DNA from: Drosophila pseudoobscura
Taxonomy: Eukaryota; Arthropoda; Insecta; Diptera; Drosophilidae
NCBI RefSeq assembly: GCF_009870125.1
Contig: NC_046680.1
Coordinates: 16,201,501 to 16,265,500, forward strand
Length of the DNA stretch: 64,000 nucleotides
Direction: 5' to 3'
Every line of letters starts with the position of its first letter. The first letter of the stretch is position 1. Below are positions 60,795 through 64,000 of this stretch, piece after piece. Made by a program: the position numbers and the translations under genes. Under the pieces are notes generated by a model, which made no database searches, was not told the origin of the DNA, and saw nothing but the letters and a program-made list of their open reading frames with translations.

Positions 60795-63700
60795 TTAACA
60801 CTCGAACTCGTTGGCCGTGATGGCGCTCAGATCCTTCATGAGACCCTCCAGATTGGCCATCTCCTGGTTGAGCTCCTCGGTGGATGTGCTCGGTGCCAGT
60901 CTCTGGATCTCGTCGGTCGAGTGTGCCACCGACCCGCCGCCTTGCAAGCGATTGGGCGTGGCGGCCGAGAACGATGGCTTCTTGTAGGGCGACTGGTTCT
61001 GTGGACGTATTGTTACGGCAGGAGCTGAAAGAAACAAGGTCGTACGAGCGTCAGTGGCGCCACAAGATCACCTCTATGGATCAGATACTCACTGTGCTTG
61101 TTAATAGGCGTGGCTCCCCCAGTGGGCGGTGGCCCTGGAACGCTGAAACTCTTGAGCGGATGCCCGCGCTTGGCACTCTCGATAGTGGACACACAGCCAT
61201 TGCCAGCGGCTCCATTGCCGGTATTGCTGCAACAGTTCAACAGGGAGGAGAGAGCAAAGACAAACAATTAGATCTAGTTAAGGCCAAAGGTTTTGTTTTG
61301 TTTGTGCTTTATATTGCTAACAAATTCATATGATTCGAACGAATTATGGCCCTAATTGTGGGCCAGGGCCCTTCTGGCGATTACTCGACTGACGCTGTTG
61401 CCCTGGAAATAAAGCTTGCGCGCGTTCTGAATCTCCCTGGCTTTCACGGCCAGACGGGTGTACGGCAGACGGTCGCTGGCGGACATAATGCTCCACGTGT
61501 AGCTGGCCAGTTCGGTAACGGTGGCCGAGTCGCGCATGCTGAACACCCCTCTGGCCTGGTGGTTGATCAGAATCTCGTCCAGGCGGAACTTGTTCATGAA
61601 GTTAACAAACGGCACCGGCGACGACATCAGCATCAGCTGGTGGTCCACGCGACGCTCCAATGTCTGCCGATTGAGCTTGATCATCTTCATCGACGGCTCT
61701 CGCACCAAATTGACCGTCACACGGGAATCAATACGTCCCCATCGCGATCTTGTGCCCATGCCTCTGCTTCAACTATAACTATATATCTCCAAGCTCGCAA
61801 GACCGGAGACACAACAACTGTTTCGAATTTAGATGAGAATTTTGTGGTGCTTCTGAATTGCTCTGAACTAAATTTAATCGAGTGCTTGACTAGATTTTTG
61901 GGGGGAACTAACCAGAAGCTGGCATCGTAGCCCCCGTACGGGTGCTCGGGCGTTTGGGCCAGCGAGCTGTTCTGGTTCGGCTGCGAGAGGCTCTGCTGCG
62001 AGAGGCCCGTCTCCATGGTCATGTGCGAGCGGTTCTGGTGGCTGTACTGGGTCCTCGGATACTGCGGGCGCTCCATCGTAGAGTTCATCGAAGTGGCTGC
62101 TGGAGGGAAATGGCGATTGATGAGCCGGACAAAGAACCCAATGGTCTGCTACTCACTCATATAGCCGGGCACGTAGGAGCGCTTGTCCAGCGAGTTGGTC
62201 ACATGCCCAGGCACTCCGCCAGGCGTCTCCACCTCGTACTCGCTGTGGACCACCGAGCGGGGCAGGGTCAGGGCCCCACTACTCGAGGCCCCATCGCTGC
62301 AGACGGGCGTGACCGTGTGCAGACCCTTGTCAATGTTCTTCAGCTCCATCTGGTCGTGATGGATCCATAGATCTGGGGGCTTTGGCACTCCCACGTTGTT
62401 CTTTTGATAGCTGCAAATCGAAAAACAGGTGAAAAAGTGGGACAGGGTCCGTAGCTCTTAGGACTTTACCTCTTTTTCGTATGCTCCGGGGAGGATTGGG
62501 GCTTGCTGCGGCAGAGGAATAGAATGGCAATGAGGACAACCAACAGCACCACGACCGTGGCTCCGATGATGTACAGCAGCTGCTCGTTGTCGATGCCCTT
62601 GGCAATGGTGTCCGCCTCCTGCATGATCACCGCAGCCGTGGTCGTGTAGGACACCAGAGCGGAGAAGGGGGCATTGTTGTTGCCCTGCTGCTTGGTGGTG
62701 CGCGCCTGCACCTTGAAGTAGTAGGTGGTGTAGGGCTTCAGGTTGGACAGCATCAGCATGGTCTCCTCGCCGGCGAAGGCCTCAATGGACCAGTCCCGGT
62801 CCCGCTTCGTGGTGTCCGTCGTGTAGTAGATGTTGTAGCCGGTGATCTGGCCCACCGTGTGCTTCGGCGGCATCCACTGGATGATCACCGTGGGGGGATT
62901 CTCCTCATCGAGGCGCACAGTTACCTCCCGCGGCGGCGTCACTGGCACATTCTGGTAGGTGCTGTTCAGCACCGACATGGACCAGGCGGACTCGCGGCGC
63001 CCCTTCACCACCTTGACGGCGAACTCGTACTGGGTGTTGGGCCGCAGGTCGTTGATCATGCAGTTGAGATCGGTGGTGTTGTGGTAGCGATAGCGATTGG
63101 ATCCCGTGATGCCGTAGCTGACCGTGTAGTGGCGGTTGTCGGTCACGTGCTGGTTCTTGTTCAGCATCGTGTCGATCCAGTAGACAACGATCGAGGAGCT
63201 CGACATGGTGATGGCTCTCAGGCCCACGGGCACCTCCAGCGGCACCGGCACGTCGATGGGCTCCTCGTCGCGGGTCTTGATGTTGTCGTAGATCGGCGGG
63301 CCATCGCCCTTCACATTGCGCGCCCTCAGCGAGACCACATACTCCGTGTTCGACTCGAGGTTCTTGAGCACGTGGTAGCGCTCGGTCTCCTTCAGCTCGA
63401 TGGTGTTCTCGTCGGGTATGCCTCGGCCCCAGCCCAGCACGTAGTTGCGTATCTTGATCTCCGGCTGCTGCGGCGGACCCCAGTGCAGGCCGATGTTCTC
63501 CGCTCCCGGCTGTATATTGATCCAGATCGGTTTGCCCGGCACCTGCGTCTCGTCCAGATCGTTCTCCAGCGTATTGACGCGATACCACTCCGTGAACGGC
63601 CCGGATCCATTCACCGTCATGGCCGCAATCTTCACCTGGTACTCGGCACTGCGGTCCAGTCCGCTCAGCTCGAAGTAGCGTATGTTGGCCGGCGTGCTCT

Positions 63701-64000
63701 TCACCTGCGGCGCGTCCTTGAGCTTGCGATACCGGATCTTGTAGCCAGTTATCTGGCCATTGCGATCCTCCTCGGCGGGTGGCTCCCAGTGAACGGTAAT
63801 GGACTGCCCGGCAACGGCAAGGACACAAAGGTTAAGAGGGTAAAGAGACTCCCAAAGAGCCCAAAGGGTATACTCACGCTGGAACTGGTCACCTCCAGGG
63901 TGACATTGTTGGGCGGCTCCGACGGCGTTGCGGAGTACGTCTTCACCTTGATCTCGGCCGAGGGATCGCCCATGCCATTCCGATTGAAGGGCACCACACT
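60795..64000 (-). CDS. fra: Frazzled, DCC-type Netrin receptor (C-terminal part; runs off the window)
   Basis: Exons visible: 64000(partial)-63878, 63803-62470, 62410-62157, 62099-61913, 61226-61093, 61024-60795, all in frame. The encoded part starts at the end of one fibronectin III domain and is followed by four complete FN3 repeats. Then come a juxtamembrane stretch, one transmembrane helix (YIIGATVVVLLVVLIAILF) and a cytoplasmic tail. The tail shows the DCC P1 motif (PPDLWIHHDQMELKNIDK), a Pro/Gln/Ser-rich P2-like stretch (SQPNQNSSLAQTPEHP) and the C-terminal P3 helix (EELNQEMANLEGLMKDLSAI) used for FAK binding and receptor multimerisation. It guides axons and cell migration at the plasma membrane. 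Ig domains and the signal peptide must lie to the right of the window. One intron hosts a nested gene. Confidence 0.96.
61352..61759 (-). CDS. MST-HMG-box-like chromatin protein nested in a fra intron
   Basis: This single-exon frame of 135 residues lies wholly inside the 686-bp fra intron (61227-61912), on the same strand as fra. An in-frame TGA four codons upstream of the ATG fixes the start. Residues 49-110 look like a divergent HMG box: PFVNFMNKFR (helix 1), then ELASYTWSIMSASDRLPYTRLA (helices 2-3; conserved Trp, Met-Ser and Tyr). The protein is basic (Arg-rich ends RSRWGR and RRALAHN). The insert between helices is longer than in classic HMG boxes. These features fit the MST-HMG-box family of Drosophila sperm chromatin proteins (Mst77F, protamines, CG30056 and others), usually expressed in testis. 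Coding composition is GC-rich, unlike the intron flanks. Confidence 0.7.
   Translation of the reverse strand: MGTRSRWGRIDSRVTVNLVREPSMKMIKLNRQTLERRVDHQLMLMSSPVPFVNFMNKFRLDEILINHQARGVFSMRDSATVTELASYTWSIMSASDRLPYTRLAVKAREIQNARKLYFQGNSVSRVIARRALAHN

Noticed and set aside
62905-63828. 307-residue minus-strand frame in another phase over fra exons
   Set aside because: It is a shadow of the FN3 coding exon. The fra frame is the one with family motifs and consistent splice junctions.

Overview
The window is nuclear DNA from a fruit fly (genus Drosophila). Coding exons are separated by introns with GT/AG ends, intergenic DNA is AT-rich and full of short simple repeats, and the encoded proteins are close to D. 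melanogaster proteins I recognise. The gene order Amph - Sin3A - ClC-b - BED-finger gene - Ak6 - Cyp301a1 - fra matches my memory of D. melanogaster chromosome arm 2R, about band 49B (Muller element C). Long, microsatellite-rich introns suggest a species outside the melanogaster subgroup, possibly the obscura group, but that placement is only an inference.

Layout. 1-2.37 kb has no recognisable coding gene and ends at a possible leftward promoter (DRE plus a Motif-1-like site). 2.37-5.2 kb is a local tandem array of a unit of about 1.02-1.03 kb. 5,302-7,333 is a foldback-type DNA transposon with 630-bp inverted arms and a 7-bp target duplication. 8,493-26,754 (minus strand) is amphiphysin (Amph): ten coding exons, a 14-kb first intron and one GC-AG intron. 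27.4-28.3 kb carries an inverted, diverged relative of the 2.4-kb repeat, ending at a perfect Motif 1 site. 32.5-46.5 kb (plus) is Sin3A: a probable 5' UTR exon, then 11 coding exons for 2,133 residues, with an alternative short C-terminus. 47.4-50.4 kb (minus) is the lysosomal-type chloride/proton antiporter ClC-b. 50.6-52.0 kb (minus) is a BED zinc-finger protein. 52.6-53.2 kb (plus) is Ak6, which converges on Cyp301a1 (53.4-56.2 kb, minus). 56.8-58.9 kb holds one intact DUF1091 secreted-protein gene between two decayed copies. 60.8-64.0 kb (minus) is the 3' half of frazzled (fra, the Netrin receptor), with a small HMG-box gene nested in one of its introns.

Exon models were built by eye from reading frame, splice consensus and protein similarity. 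Every exon junction listed keeps frame. The genes do not form one pathway: membrane tubulation (Amph), chromatin repression (Sin3A), organelle ion transport (ClC-b), nucleotide metabolism and ribosome biogenesis (Ak6), cuticle-related P450 (Cyp301a1) and axon guidance (fra) sit together as a conserved syntenic block. I found no undescribed multi-gene system. The most notable items are the nested HMG-box gene in fra, the promoter-motif-bearing repeat family on both sides of Amph, the foldback transposon, and the GC-AG intron in Amph.
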